DNA from: Gemmatimonadota bacterium
GTDB lineage: Bacteria > Gemmatimonadota > Gemmatimonadetes > Gemmatimonadales > Gemmatimonadaceae
Assembly: GCA_002737115.1 (NCBI GenBank)
Contig: NSHR01000016.1
Coordinates: 564-35,494 of the forward strand
DNA: 34,931 bases
Direction of reading: 5' to 3'
In this document: positions 8,633 to 15,601 of the stretch, piece after piece
Numbering within the stretch: position 1 is the stretch's first letter
Layout of the letters: each line of letters starts with the position of its first letter
Made by a program: the position numbers and the translations under genes
Notes under the pieces: generated by a model
What the model was told of the DNA's origin: nothing
The model's input: only the letters and a program-made list of their open reading frames with translations
Databases searched by the model: none

Positions 8633-9408
8633 GCGGCGATACCGGTGCTCGTGAGCCGCACGGGGAGTCCCGCCTCGCGCATCACCTGCTTGAGCGCCTG
8701 CACCGTGGTCACCCCATCGTGCAGGATGCCCGCCACCAACACCGCGTCGGCGCGGCCCTGCACGATGCCGTCAACCAGATGCTGCGCAACGCCTGCACCG
8801 CCGGAGGCGATCACCGGCACGTGCACGGCGTCAGCCACGGCGCGCGTGATGGCGAGGTCGTATCCAGTGCGCGCCCCGTCGCGATCGATCGACGTGAGCA
8901 GAATCTCTCCGGCGCCACGCGCGACGCACTCCTGCGCCCAGGCCACGGCCTCGAGTGACGTTTCTTCACGCCCGCCCTTCACCCACACCTTGTACACCCC
9001 GTTGGCGTCACGCTTGGCGTCGATACTCGCCACCACGCACTGGGCACCGAACCGCTCGGCCGTTTCGGTGAGCAATTCCGGCCGTGTCACGATGGCCGAA
9101 TTCATCGACACCTTGTCGGCGCCGGCACGCAACGCGTGCGCCACGTCGTCGGCGGTGCGCACGCCGCCGCCGATGGTGAGTGGAATGAACAGACGTTCGG
9201 CGGTGCGACGCGCCACGTCGAGTAGCGTGGCGCGCTCTTCGGCGCTGGCTGAGATATCGAGAAAGGTAATTTCGTCGGCGCCTTCGCGTTCGTACCGCTC
9301 CGATAGCGCCACCGGATCCCCCACGTCGCGTAGCCCTTCGAACTGCACCCCCTTCACCACCCGTGCGCCCTTCACATCGAGGCACACGATGACCCGTCGT
9401 GTCAGCAT
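8629..9408 (-). CDS. hisF: Imidazole glycerol phosphate synthase, cyclase subunit
   Basis: HisF forms IGP and AICAR from PRFAR, using ammonia passed from HisH. It is a 259-residue TIM barrel. The sequence opens with RRVIVCLDVKGARVVKGVQF (catalytic Asp in CLDV), has the phosphate-binding TIGGGVRT and IASGGAG loops, and carries the second catalytic Asp in LLTSIDRDGARTGYD. ATG at 9408 was chosen because it starts right at the conserved N terminus; the frame stays open further upstream. The gap to the hisB stop is 4 bases, the only his junction without an overlap. It overlaps hisN downstream by 4. Confidence 0.95.
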   Translation of the reverse strand: MLTRRVIVCLDVKGARVVKGVQFEGLRDVGDPVALSERYEREGADEITFLDISASAEERATLLDVARRTAERLFIPLTIGGGVRTADDVAHALRAGADKVSMNSAIVTRPELLTETAERFGAQCVVASIDAKRDANGVYKVWVKGGREETSLEAVAWAQECVARGAGEILLTSIDRDGARTGYDLAITRAVADAVHVPVIASGGAGVAQHLVDGIVQGRADAVLVAGILHDGVTTVQALKQVMREAGLPVRLTSTGIAA

Positions 9409-9412
9409 GCGA

Positions 9413-9955
9413 TCACGAGTCCGTAATCTCGAGACGCACGCTGCCCTTCGTGCTGAACACGGCACCCGTTTCCACCAGTGCCTCGCGCAGCGCGAAGCCC
9501 AGCCCCTTGATGGCTGCCTCGATGATGTGGTGCTTGTCGACGCCGCGGATCACGCGCACGTGCAGCGTGGCCTTGGCGTTATCGGCGAACGACCGCAGAA
9601 AGTGCTCATACAGTGTCGACGGCAGCTTGCCCTCGTAGTACGGACGTCCGCCGATGTCGAGCACGACCTGCACCAGCGCGTCGTCCATCGGCACCGTACG
9701 TTCGCCGTAGCGCGCGCAGCCGGCGGGGGCAAAGGCCGCGACCGCCTGACCAAGCGTGATCGCCACGTCTTCGATCAGATGATGGCGCATGTCGCCGGTG
9801 GCCTGCACGCTCAGATCTACGCCCGCGTAGCGCGCGAAGGCCACCAGCATGTGATCGAGGAAGCCGTCGCCGGTGGACACCGTGGCCACACCGGTGCCGG
9901 CGGTGATCGCCAGTCGGATCTGGGTTTCCTTTGATTCGCGAATCACTACGGTCAT
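9413..9955 (-). CDS. hisB: Imidazoleglycerol-phosphate dehydratase (monofunctional)
   Basis: HisB dehydrates imidazole glycerol phosphate to imidazole acetol phosphate. At 180 residues this is the dehydratase alone, with none of the HAD phosphatase domain found in the enterobacterial fusion. Metal-ligand motifs are visible: GDGFLDHMLVAFARY near the start, GDMRHHLIEDVAITLGQA in the middle, and RVIRGVDKHHIIEAAIKGLG near the end. The ATG overlaps the hisA stop (9952-9955). The missing phosphatase step is supplied by hisN in the same operon. Confidence 0.96.
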   Translation of the reverse strand: MTVVIRESKETQIRLAITAGTGVATVSTGDGFLDHMLVAFARYAGVDLSVQATGDMRHHLIEDVAITLGQAVAAFAPAGCARYGERTVPMDDALVQVVLDIGGRPYYEGKLPSTLYEHFLRSFADNAKATLHVRVIRGVDKHHIIEAAIKGLGFALREALVETGAVFSTKGSVRLEITDS

Positions 9956-10665
9956 GCGCCGAACTCCTCTGCAAGACGGCGCGCATCGAGCGCGCCCGTG
10001 TAAAGCGCCATCCCGAGCACTGCACCAGACAGGCCACGGTGTTCAAGCGCACGCATATCATCCAACGACGTCACTCCACCCGAGGCGAACACCGGCCACT
10101 GGCTTGCATCCGCCACATCCTCCATGAGCGGAAGATCGGTGCCTGCCATCAGGCCCTCGCGATGCACGGCGGTGACCAGCACGCCGGCCAGGGGCAGCTG
10201 CGCGAGCTCGGACACAAAATCGATGACATCGATTTGAGAGGTCTCCGCCCAGCCGCGCGTCACCACTTTCCGCTCACGCACATCGGCCGCGATGATGAGG
10301 CGGCCGGGAAACTGCTCGGCCATCTCGCGGCGCCAATCTTCATCCTCGATGGCGCGCGTGCCGATCACCACCCACGAGGCGCCGTCGTCGAGCAGACGTT
10401 CGATACGCGCTTCGTCGCGTACCCCGCCACCGACCTGAATCGGTACCGTAGCATCGCGCAGAATCTCGCGGATCACCTCGTGATTGTGTCCACGCCCAGT
10501 GGCCGCGTCGAGGTCGACCACGTGCAAGCGGGTGAAGCCAATGCGTACCCACTCGGCGGCCACGGCCGCCGGATCATCGAGGCGCACGCGCTCGTCGTTG
10601 TAGTCTCCACCAACCAGCTGAACACACTTACCACTACGTAGATCCACCGCGGGTACAGCAATCAT
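9952..10665 (-). CDS. hisA: 1-(5-phosphoribosyl)-5-[(5-phosphoribosylamino)methylideneamino]imidazole-4-carboxamide isomerase
   Basis: HisA is the TIM-barrel isomerase that converts ProFAR to PRFAR. It is 237 residues long. The N-terminal AVDLRSGKCVQLVGGDY carries the catalytic Asp. IQVGGGVRDEARIERLLDDGA and VFASGGVTSLDDM are the phosphate-binding loops, and a mid-barrel ATGRGHN loop is also present. The start lies in an ATGA overlap with the end of hisH (10662-10665), and its end overlaps hisB. Strong sequence similarity to HisF is expected within the family, but the IPAVDLR-like start and gene order identify it as HisA. Confidence 0.95.
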   Translation of the reverse strand: MIAVPAVDLRSGKCVQLVGGDYNDERVRLDDPAAVAAEWVRIGFTRLHVVDLDAATGRGHNHEVIREILRDATVPIQVGGGVRDEARIERLLDDGASWVVIGTRAIEDEDWRREMAEQFPGRLIIAADVRERKVVTRGWAETSQIDVIDFVSELAQLPLAGVLVTAVHREGLMAGTDLPLMEDVADASQWPVFASGGVTSLDDMRALEHRGLSGAVLGMALYTGALDARRLAEEFGA

Positions 10666-11312
10666 GACGCACTCCTGAGGGAAGCGGCGAACTTCAGGAA
10701 CTCACGCACGAACGCCACGCCAGGGGCACTCGACTTTTCTGGATGGAACTGCGTGCCGATGATGTTGCCGCGTCGAACGGACGCGGGGAAGCGGTCGCCA
10801 TCATGTTCGCTCCATGCGCTCACGAATGGCAGATAGTCGGTGGTGGGACGACAGACGAAGCTGTTAGCGTAATACGCCATCGCGAGCTGTGAGGCCACCA
10901 GCAATGGGTCGGTGATGTCGTCGAGACGGTTCCAGCCGATCTGGGGAATCTGGGTAGCGTGTAGCTTGGTCACCCGACCTTCCAGCACGCCAATGCCACG
11001 CCCCGGACCCTCGTCGCTGCCGTCGAAGAGCAGCTGCATGCCCAGGCAGATGCCGAGCGCCGGCAATCCGGACAACAGCGCGTTGCCCATCACCTCTCGA
11101 CCGGGCGCGAGCCGTTCGGCGGCCGGGGCGAAAGCCCCAACGCCGGGCAGGATGAGGGCGTCGGTGTCGCGCACGGCGCGTATCGGATCGGTTTCCACGT
11201 GCACCACCGCCCCGACCGTTTCGACGGCTTTCACCAGCGAGTGCAGATTGCCGGCACCATAATCGAACACCGTGACCCGTAGCGGCACACGCGATTCTGC
11301 AACGTGCGTCAC
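10662..11312 (-). CDS. hisH: Imidazole glycerol phosphate synthase, glutamine amidotransferase subunit
   Basis: HisH hydrolyses glutamine and channels ammonia to HisF. It is a class I glutamine amidotransferase of 216 residues. The sequence opens at RVTVFDYGAGNLHSLVKA, with the nucleophile Cys in GICLGMQLLFDGS and the His/Glu of the triad in GTQFHPEKSS. The start is taken as GTG at 11312, which forms a GTGA overlap with the hisC stop and matches the other junctions of this operon. A longer form starting at 11375 would overlap hisC by 67 bases and add residues with no family support. Confidence 0.93.
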   Translation of the reverse strand: MTHVAESRVPLRVTVFDYGAGNLHSLVKAVETVGAVVHVETDPIRAVRDTDALILPGVGAFAPAAERLAPGREVMGNALLSGLPALGICLGMQLLFDGSDEGPGRGIGVLEGRVTKLHATQIPQIGWNRLDDITDPLLVASQLAMAYYANSFVCRPTTDYLPFVSAWSEHDGDRFPASVRRGNIIGTQFHPEKSSAPGVAFVREFLKFAASLRSAS

Positions 11313-12394
11313 GCCGACCTCCGTGTGGTCATCACCGCATCGAACGCCGCGAGAAAGCGCTCGAGCAGCGGCCACGGTCCAACGCTGATGCGCAACGCGT
11401 CACCGATGTGTGGCAGTCCGGGGAAGGGCCGGACCGCCACCCCCATTTCGCGCAGGGCGAGTCCGACGTTCACACAGTCCGGTACCGGCACGCAGACGAA
11501 ATTCGCATGCGACTCCAGTGGGGCGAATCCGCGCGTACGCAGCTCGCTGGCCAGCCGCTCGCGCAGCGTGACGGCCAGCGCGATGTGCTCGTTCACCCAC
11601 GGCATGTCGTGCTGCAACGCCGCGAGCGCCGTCTGTTCGGCCATCGCGTTCAACTTGTACGGTCCGCGCGACTTCTCCACTTCCATGACCAGCGATGGCT
11701 GTCCGATGGCGTAGCCGATGCGCAGCCCTGCCAGTCCGAATGCCTTCGACATCGTGCGGATCACCAGCAACCGGTCGTACTGCTTGACCAGATCGACCGA
11801 CGACACGCCCGCGAACTCGGCGTATGCCTCATCGAGAAACACCACGCCCGGCGCGTCGCGCAGCGCGCGCTCGATGGTGTCGCGGGCCAGCAGCGCCCCG
11901 GTGGGATTGTTCGGCGAGCAGAGGTACAGCAGCTTCGGCTTCGTGGCGAGCAGGGCATCGATGTCGGGCTGATTCGACGGGCGTTCCATGCACCCGGCGT
12001 ACGCGAGTGCATTCATACGCGCGAAGATCGGAATCATCGCAAACGACGGCTCCGGTCCTGCCACGAGATCGCCCGGTTCGCCGAACGCGCGCATCGCGCT
12101 GTCGAGAATGTCATCAGATCCACAGCCGGTCACGATCATGTCCGCCGTCACGCCCACGTACTCGGCCAGCGCCTGCTTGAGCTCCGCCGCGTACAGCGTG
12201 GGATAGCGCGTGATGCGCGACACCGGCATTTCGCGCCACGTGCGCTCGGCGACCGGTGGCATCCCCCACAGATTCGTGTTGTCAGTGAGATCGAGATCGA
12301 CCGGTGCGCGCTTCGGATCGTACAGCGGCACGGCATCGTACGCCGCGCGTGCCACGACCAGGCGTTGGGAATTATCCGTTGTGCGTTCGCTCAT
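11309..12394 (-). CDS. hisC: Histidinol-phosphate aminotransferase
   Basis: HisC is the PLP enzyme that transaminates imidazole acetol phosphate to L-histidinol phosphate. It is 361 residues long and fold-type I. The substrate segment DLTDNTNLWGMPP is at the N terminus, PNNPTGALL and FLDEAYAEF follow, and the PLP Lys sits in RTMSKAFGLAGLRIGYAIG. A conserved Arg occurs in the C-terminal ISVGPW region. ATG at 12394 gives an ATGA overlap with hisD; a frame extension to 12520 would lie wholly inside hisD and was rejected. Confidence 0.95.
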   Translation of the reverse strand: MSERTTDNSQRLVVARAAYDAVPLYDPKRAPVDLDLTDNTNLWGMPPVAERTWREMPVSRITRYPTLYAAELKQALAEYVGVTADMIVTGCGSDDILDSAMRAFGEPGDLVAGPEPSFAMIPIFARMNALAYAGCMERPSNQPDIDALLATKPKLLYLCSPNNPTGALLARDTIERALRDAPGVVFLDEAYAEFAGVSSVDLVKQYDRLLVIRTMSKAFGLAGLRIGYAIGQPSLVMEVEKSRGPYKLNAMAEQTALAALQHDMPWVNEHIALAVTLRERLASELRTRGFAPLESHANFVCVPVPDCVNVGLALREMGVAVRPFPGLPHIGDALRISVGPWPLLERFLAAFDAVMTTRRSA

Positions 12395-13725
12395 TCGCTC
12401 ACTCTCCACGCGCGTGCGGCCGCGGCGTGCGCCGGCAACCCTTCGGCATCGGCGAAGGCACCGACGTCGTGCGCAAGACTGGCGGCGGCCGCCGGCGATA
12501 CTTCCTGCCACGTGGTCCACCGCACGAAATCCAGCGTGGACAGACCCGAGTAACTGCGTGCCGCACCAGCCGTGGGCAGCACATGGTTCGCGCCGGTCAT
12601 GTAATCACCAAACGCCACCGAACTCGACTCGCCCACGAAGATCGTGCCGGCGCTGCGCAACGCCGCGAGCGTATCGGCACGCACCGCGGCATCAACCACG
12701 AGCAGCAGGTGCTCTGCCGCCCATTCATTGGAGAACGCCACGCCATCGGCGATCGAGGTCACCGACACGATCGCGCCGCGCGCGGCCAGCGACTCGCGCA
12801 CGATCTGCGCCCGCGGGGCCCGGGCGATTTGGGCGAGGGTCTCGACTTCCAGCGCATCGGAGAGCGCCGAGACCTGCGCCGCCGTGCCAACCAACACGGC
12901 CATCACGGCCGCGTCGGGGTCGTGCTCGGCTTGTGCCATCAGCTCGCGCGCCAGCGCGGTCGGGTTGGCGGTGTGGTCGGCCAGGATCAGCAGTTCGCTG
13001 GGGCCGGCCGGGGAATCGATCGCCACGTCGGCCACCAACTGCAGCTTGGCTTCGGCCACGAACGCGTTGCCCGGACCCATGATCCGGTCTACCCGCGGCA
13101 CGGTCGCGGTACCAATCGCCATGGCGGCGATCGCACCGGCTCCGCCCAGGGCGAACACTCGGTCCACGCCCGCTAAGGCGGCGGCGGCCAGCACGACCGG
13201 CGACGGCAGCCCATCGGGGCCCGGCGGCGAACAAACCACCACCTCACCCACCCCAGCCACTCGGGCCGGGATTGCGCCCATGAGGAGTGAGCTCGGATAG
13301 GCGGCCCGTCCGCCCGGCGCGTAAATCCCGACGCGTCCGAGCGGGTCCGGGCGCCGTCCCACGCGGATGCCGGGTTCGGGCGAGCACTCGGTGGCCACCG
13401 GGCGGAAGGCCTCGTGCACGGCGGCAATGTTGCGGGCCGACCGCTCGAGCACACGACGTAACTCCGGATCCAGCGCCGCCAGCGCCGCGTCCCATGTCGC
13501 GCGCGGCACTTCGATGGCCGGCAGTTCGACCCGATCGAACTCACGGGCGAAGGCGACGAGCGCGGCATCGCCTTCTTCGCGAACGCGAGCGATAATCGCA
13601 GTCGTTCGGCTACGAACGGTCGCGTCGCCGGTTGACGAGCGATCGACGATGGCCCGACGGGTCGCGGCATCGAGGGCCGCGAGCGGTCCGCGCGCCCGCA
13701 GCCCAAGCGCAGAGGCGGTGGTCAC
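12391..13725 (-). CDS. hisD: Histidinol dehydrogenase
   Basis: HisD is the zinc enzyme that oxidises L-histidinol to L-histidine in two NAD-dependent steps, the last of the pathway. It is 444 residues long. Visible motifs are GRVGIYAPGGRAAYPSSLLM, RIMGPGNAFVAEAKLQL, the substrate loop DSPAGPSELLILADHTANP, AQAEHDPDA, and GANHVLPTAGAARSYSGLS near the C terminus. The GTG at 13725 overlaps the hisG stop (13722-13725). The frame is open for a further 609 bases upstream, to 14334, but that stretch is antisense-free shadow inside hisG in another frame and has no family match. Confidence 0.96.
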   Translation of the reverse strand: MTTASALGLRARGPLAALDAATRRAIVDRSSTGDATVRSRTTAIIARVREEGDAALVAFAREFDRVELPAIEVPRATWDAALAALDPELRRVLERSARNIAAVHEAFRPVATECSPEPGIRVGRRPDPLGRVGIYAPGGRAAYPSSLLMGAIPARVAGVGEVVVCSPPGPDGLPSPVVLAAAALAGVDRVFALGGAGAIAAMAIGTATVPRVDRIMGPGNAFVAEAKLQLVADVAIDSPAGPSELLILADHTANPTALARELMAQAEHDPDAAVMAVLVGTAAQVSALSDALEVETLAQIARAPRAQIVRESLAARGAIVSVTSIADGVAFSNEWAAEHLLLVVDAAVRADTLAALRSAGTIFVGESSSVAFGDYMTGANHVLPTAGAARSYSGLSTLDFVRWTTWQEVSPAAAASLAHDVGAFADAEGLPAHAAAARAWRVSE

Positions 13726-14600
13726 GGCACGAGCCTTTCGATACGGGTCACGAGGATGCCTTCGCCGCCGAGGGCTCGGAGTTGCGAGATGGTGCGATAG
13801 ATCGTGTCGGCGCTGACCACGGCGTGCACGGCCACGTACTTCCCGTGGTCGGCGATCTCGATGACCGTCGGCCCGTTGAGGCCGGGGAGCACGGCGCGCA
13901 CCTCTTCGAGCGCCGCGCGCGGCACGTTGGCCATGAGATAACGCTGGCCGCGGGCCCGGATCACCGATCCGAGGGCGGTGACCAAGTCGTTCAGCTCCTG
14001 CAGGCGCGACGGATCGCCGTTGCGCGGGCCGTTGATCGCCGTGACGAGATGGGCGCTCGACTTCATGACCGTCTCGATCTCCCGTAGCCCGTTCATCTTG
14101 AGCGTCGAGCCGGTCGACGTGAGATCGACGACGATGTCGGCGATCCCTAAGTGGGGCGCGATTTCGGCGGCTCCGGACACCGGGACGACGTCCACGGGGC
14201 GACCACGCGACTCGAAAAAGGTGCGCGTGATGCGCGGGAAGACCGTGGCCACGCGGGCCGCCTTTCCGTCGGCGCTGATGTCCTCGATGGAGCGAATGCC
14301 CGAGTCGTCCTTGGCGGCAACCACGAGGCGGCACTTGCCGAACCCGAGGTCAAGGTGTGAGCGGAGGTCGCGCCCCGACTCCTTGACCAGGTCCATCCCG
14401 GTCACACCCACATCGGCGGCGCCGTCGGCCACGAACTCCGGGATATCCTGGGCGCGGACGAAGATGGCTTCGAACTCTCCCCCCAGGGAGGCCGTGAGGG
14501 CGCGCTCCCCCGATGAGCGGACCTCGAGTCCGGCGTCGTTGAACAGCTCACGGGTGTCTTCACTTAGGCGCCCTTTGTTGGGCAGCGCGATTCGTAGCAT
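13722..14600 (-). CDS. hisG: ATP phosphoribosyltransferase, long form
   Basis: HisG joins ATP and PRPP, the first and controlled step of histidine synthesis. At 292 residues it is the long form: catalytic lobes with NKGRLSEDTRELFNDAGL and ADVGVTGMDLVKESG, the PRPP-binding DLTSTGSTLKMNGL, and a C-terminal ACT-like regulatory domain ending VSADTIYRTISQLRALGGEGILVTRIERL. Long HisG enzymes are feedback-inhibited by histidine and do not need HisZ. ATG at 14600 is the family start. No Shine-Dalgarno is evident just upstream. The attenuator hairpin ends 28 bases before the start codon, so expression is probably set by read-through there. Confidence 0.96.
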   Translation of the reverse strand: MLRIALPNKGRLSEDTRELFNDAGLEVRSSGERALTASLGGEFEAIFVRAQDIPEFVADGAADVGVTGMDLVKESGRDLRSHLDLGFGKCRLVVAAKDDSGIRSIEDISADGKAARVATVFPRITRTFFESRGRPVDVVPVSGAAEIAPHLGIADIVVDLTSTGSTLKMNGLREIETVMKSSAHLVTAINGPRNGDPSRLQELNDLVTALGSVIRARGQRYLMANVPRAALEEVRAVLPGLNGPTVIEIADHGKYVAVHAVVSADTIYRTISQLRALGGEGILVTRIERLVP

Positions 14601-14627
14601 GACGGTCTGGGAAAAGAGAGCAGGACT

Positions 14628-14663
14628 GAAAAAACAAACGGCCCGTCCGGAAGGGACGGGCCG
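14628..14663 (-). terminator. Intrinsic terminator / attenuator in the his leader
   Basis: On the minus strand a perfect 10-bp stem, CGGCCCGTCC paired with GGACGGGCCG, closes a 5-base loop (CTTCC). It is followed at once by TTTGTTTTTT. This is a textbook intrinsic terminator placed between the His-rich leader ORF and hisG, 28 bases before the hisG start codon. It would stop transcription before the structural genes unless an alternative fold prevents it. The 5' arm (14663-14656) is complementary to leader bases 14736-14729. Confidence 0.92.
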
Positions 14664-14703
14664 AGGATCGCTTGGGTGCTTCGGGATCAGCGAGCTGTGC
14701 TGG

Positions 14704-14781
14704 TCACCGTGGCATACACGAAGCGCCCCGACCCGTATGGCCGTGGCTGCGATGCGCATGGTGGTGGCTGACGCTCTGCAT
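14704..14781 (-). CDS. hisL: His operon leader peptide
   Basis: This is a 25-codon ORF from ATG at 14781 to TGA at 14704. It begins MQSVSHHHAHRSHGH, so six of residues 6-15 are His (codons CAC, CAC, CAT, CAT, CAC, CAT). An in-frame TAG at 14796-14794 means this ATG is the only start. No Shine-Dalgarno precedes it; the predicted transcription start is at or 3 bases before the ATG. It lies upstream of a strong intrinsic terminator and then hisG, on the same strand. This is how the enterobacterial hisL senses charged tRNA-His: stalling at the His codons lets transcription continue. The peptide itself shares only the His run with the E. coli one. Confidence 0.88.
   Translation of the reverse strand: MQSVSHHHAHRSHGHTGRGASCMPR
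14729..14736 (-). promoter_or_regulatory. Candidate antiterminator arm in the his leader RNA
   Basis: Minus-strand ACGGGTCG (Thr16-Gly17-Arg18 codons of the leader peptide) can pair with CGGCCCGT, the 5' arm of the attenuator at 14663-14656, in 8 pairs with one G-U. A ribosome held at the first four His codons (His6-His10) would leave this segment free, so the pairing could form and disrupt the terminator. The complementarity is read directly; the switching role is inference. A competing helix is also possible between GCTTCG (14724-14719) and CGAAGC (14683-14678). Confidence 0.55.
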
Positions 14782-14790
14782 AATGAACGG

Positions 14791-14819
14791 AGGCTAGCGG
14801 AGGCCCAGACGCCCGTCAA
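14791..14819 (-). promoter_or_regulatory. Promoter of the his operon
   Basis: On the minus strand a -35 box TTGACG (14819-14814) and a -10 box TAGCCT (14796-14791) are exactly 17 bases apart. Seven bases further is A14784, and ten further is A14781, the first base of the leader ATG. The transcript would therefore begin with ATTATG or ATG and be leaderless, which agrees with the absence of a ribosome-binding site for the leader ORF. The -10 box keeps the key TA...T bases. Confidence 0.65.
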
Positions 14820-14856
14820 GGAGGAAAAATCGGAGGGCCCTTGGCGTTGGACGGGC

Positions 14857-14874
14857 TTGTGAATAACTTCACAA
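14857..14874. promoter_or_regulatory. CRP/FNR-family-like operator
   Basis: The 18-base sequence TTGTGAATAACTTCACAA is a perfect inverted repeat, 7 bases plus a 4-base centre plus 7 bases. It contains the exact CRP consensus TGTGA-N6-TCACA at 14858-14873. It is AT-rich in a GC-rich setting and sits between the his promoter and the cupredoxin gene. Its centre (14865.5) is about 81 bases upstream of the predicted his start and about 91 bases before the cupredoxin ATG. It could serve either gene. No regulator gene is in the window. Confidence 0.6.
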
Positions 14875-14956
14875 TGCTCGTAGGGCCCTACGGGTACAGG
14901 ATTCGTCCTGTCGAATGGTAAAAATTTTCGATCAGGCTCACAGGAGGCCTCTCGAC

Positions 14957-15457
14957 ATGCGGTTTCTCGGCTTTGCAGTGGTAACTGGCGCGGCAATCAT
15001 GCTCGGCGCTTGCGGTGGAGAGAAGGCAGCCACGACGGATTCGGCGGCGGCTCCGGCGGCTGAAGCAGCAGCGGCTCCGGCCGAAGCGGCTCCGGCGGCC
15101 GGCGCGATGGCCCCGATCACGGGCACGACGCACGAAATCAAGATGATCGGCGACGGCGCTGGCTACCGTTTCGAGCCGGCCAACCTCACGGTTGCGGCTG
15201 GCGACGGCGTCAAGTTCACGTTGGTCAGCGGTGGCCCGCACAACGTGGCGTTCGACGGCGCGGCGATCCCGGCGGCCGGCAAGGCGGCCCTCATGGCCAA
15301 CATGCCGGAGCAGGCTGGTGAGTTGTCGGGCAAGATGATGCTCAACGCCGACGAGAGCTACACGGTCTCGTTCGCGGGCGTCGCGGCTGGTGACTACCCG
15401 TACTTCTGCACGCCGCACCTTGCCATGAACATGAAGGGCGTGATCACGGTCAAGTAA
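14957..15457 (+). CDS. Cupredoxin (plastocyanin-like) lipoprotein
   Basis: This is a 166-residue blue-copper electron carrier anchored outside the cytoplasmic membrane. Residues 1-19 are a lipoprotein signal with lipobox LGAC (Cys19 would be lipidated). An Ala/Pro-rich linker runs to about 52. The cupredoxin domain carries the type 1 copper ligands H95 (GGPHNV), C151, H154 and M159 in YFCTPHLAMNMKGVITV; the C-x2-H-x4-M spacing matches plastocyanin. ATG at 14957 is preceded by AGGAGG at 14942-14947, one of the few clear Shine-Dalgarno sequences here, so the upstream in-frame start at 14915 is rejected. A strong terminator follows. The CRP/FNR-like site upstream suggests control by respiratory or metabolic state. 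Confidence 0.9.
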   Translation: MRFLGFAVVTGAAIMLGACGGEKAATTDSAAAPAAEAAAAPAEAAPAAGAMAPITGTTHEIKMIGDGAGYRFEPANLTVAAGDGVKFTLVSGGPHNVAFDGAAIPAAGKAALMANMPEQAGELSGKMMLNADESYTVSFAGVAAGDYPYFCTPHLAMNMKGVITVK

Positions 15458-15483
15458 TTCGAACGGTCTCCGTTCGGCAGGAA

Positions 15484-15520
15484 AACGCGGGGGCTGGCGA
15501 ACATCGCCAGCCCCCGCGTT
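15484..15520 (+). terminator. Intrinsic terminator after the cupredoxin gene
   Basis: AACGCGGGGGCTGGCG pairs perfectly over 16 bases with CGCCAGCCCCCGCGTT around a 5-base loop (AACAT). The downstream flank CGTTCGTTTG is modestly T-rich, and AAAA precedes the stem. It starts 27 bases after the cupredoxin stop and isolates that gene from the membrane protein that follows. Confidence 0.8.
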
Positions 15521-15601
15521 CGTTTGCCCAGGCTCATGTCGATGCTTTCCACGGCGCGCGGTCTGTGGCGCGGCGCGTGGTCGTCGGCTAGTCTCCGAGT
15601 C

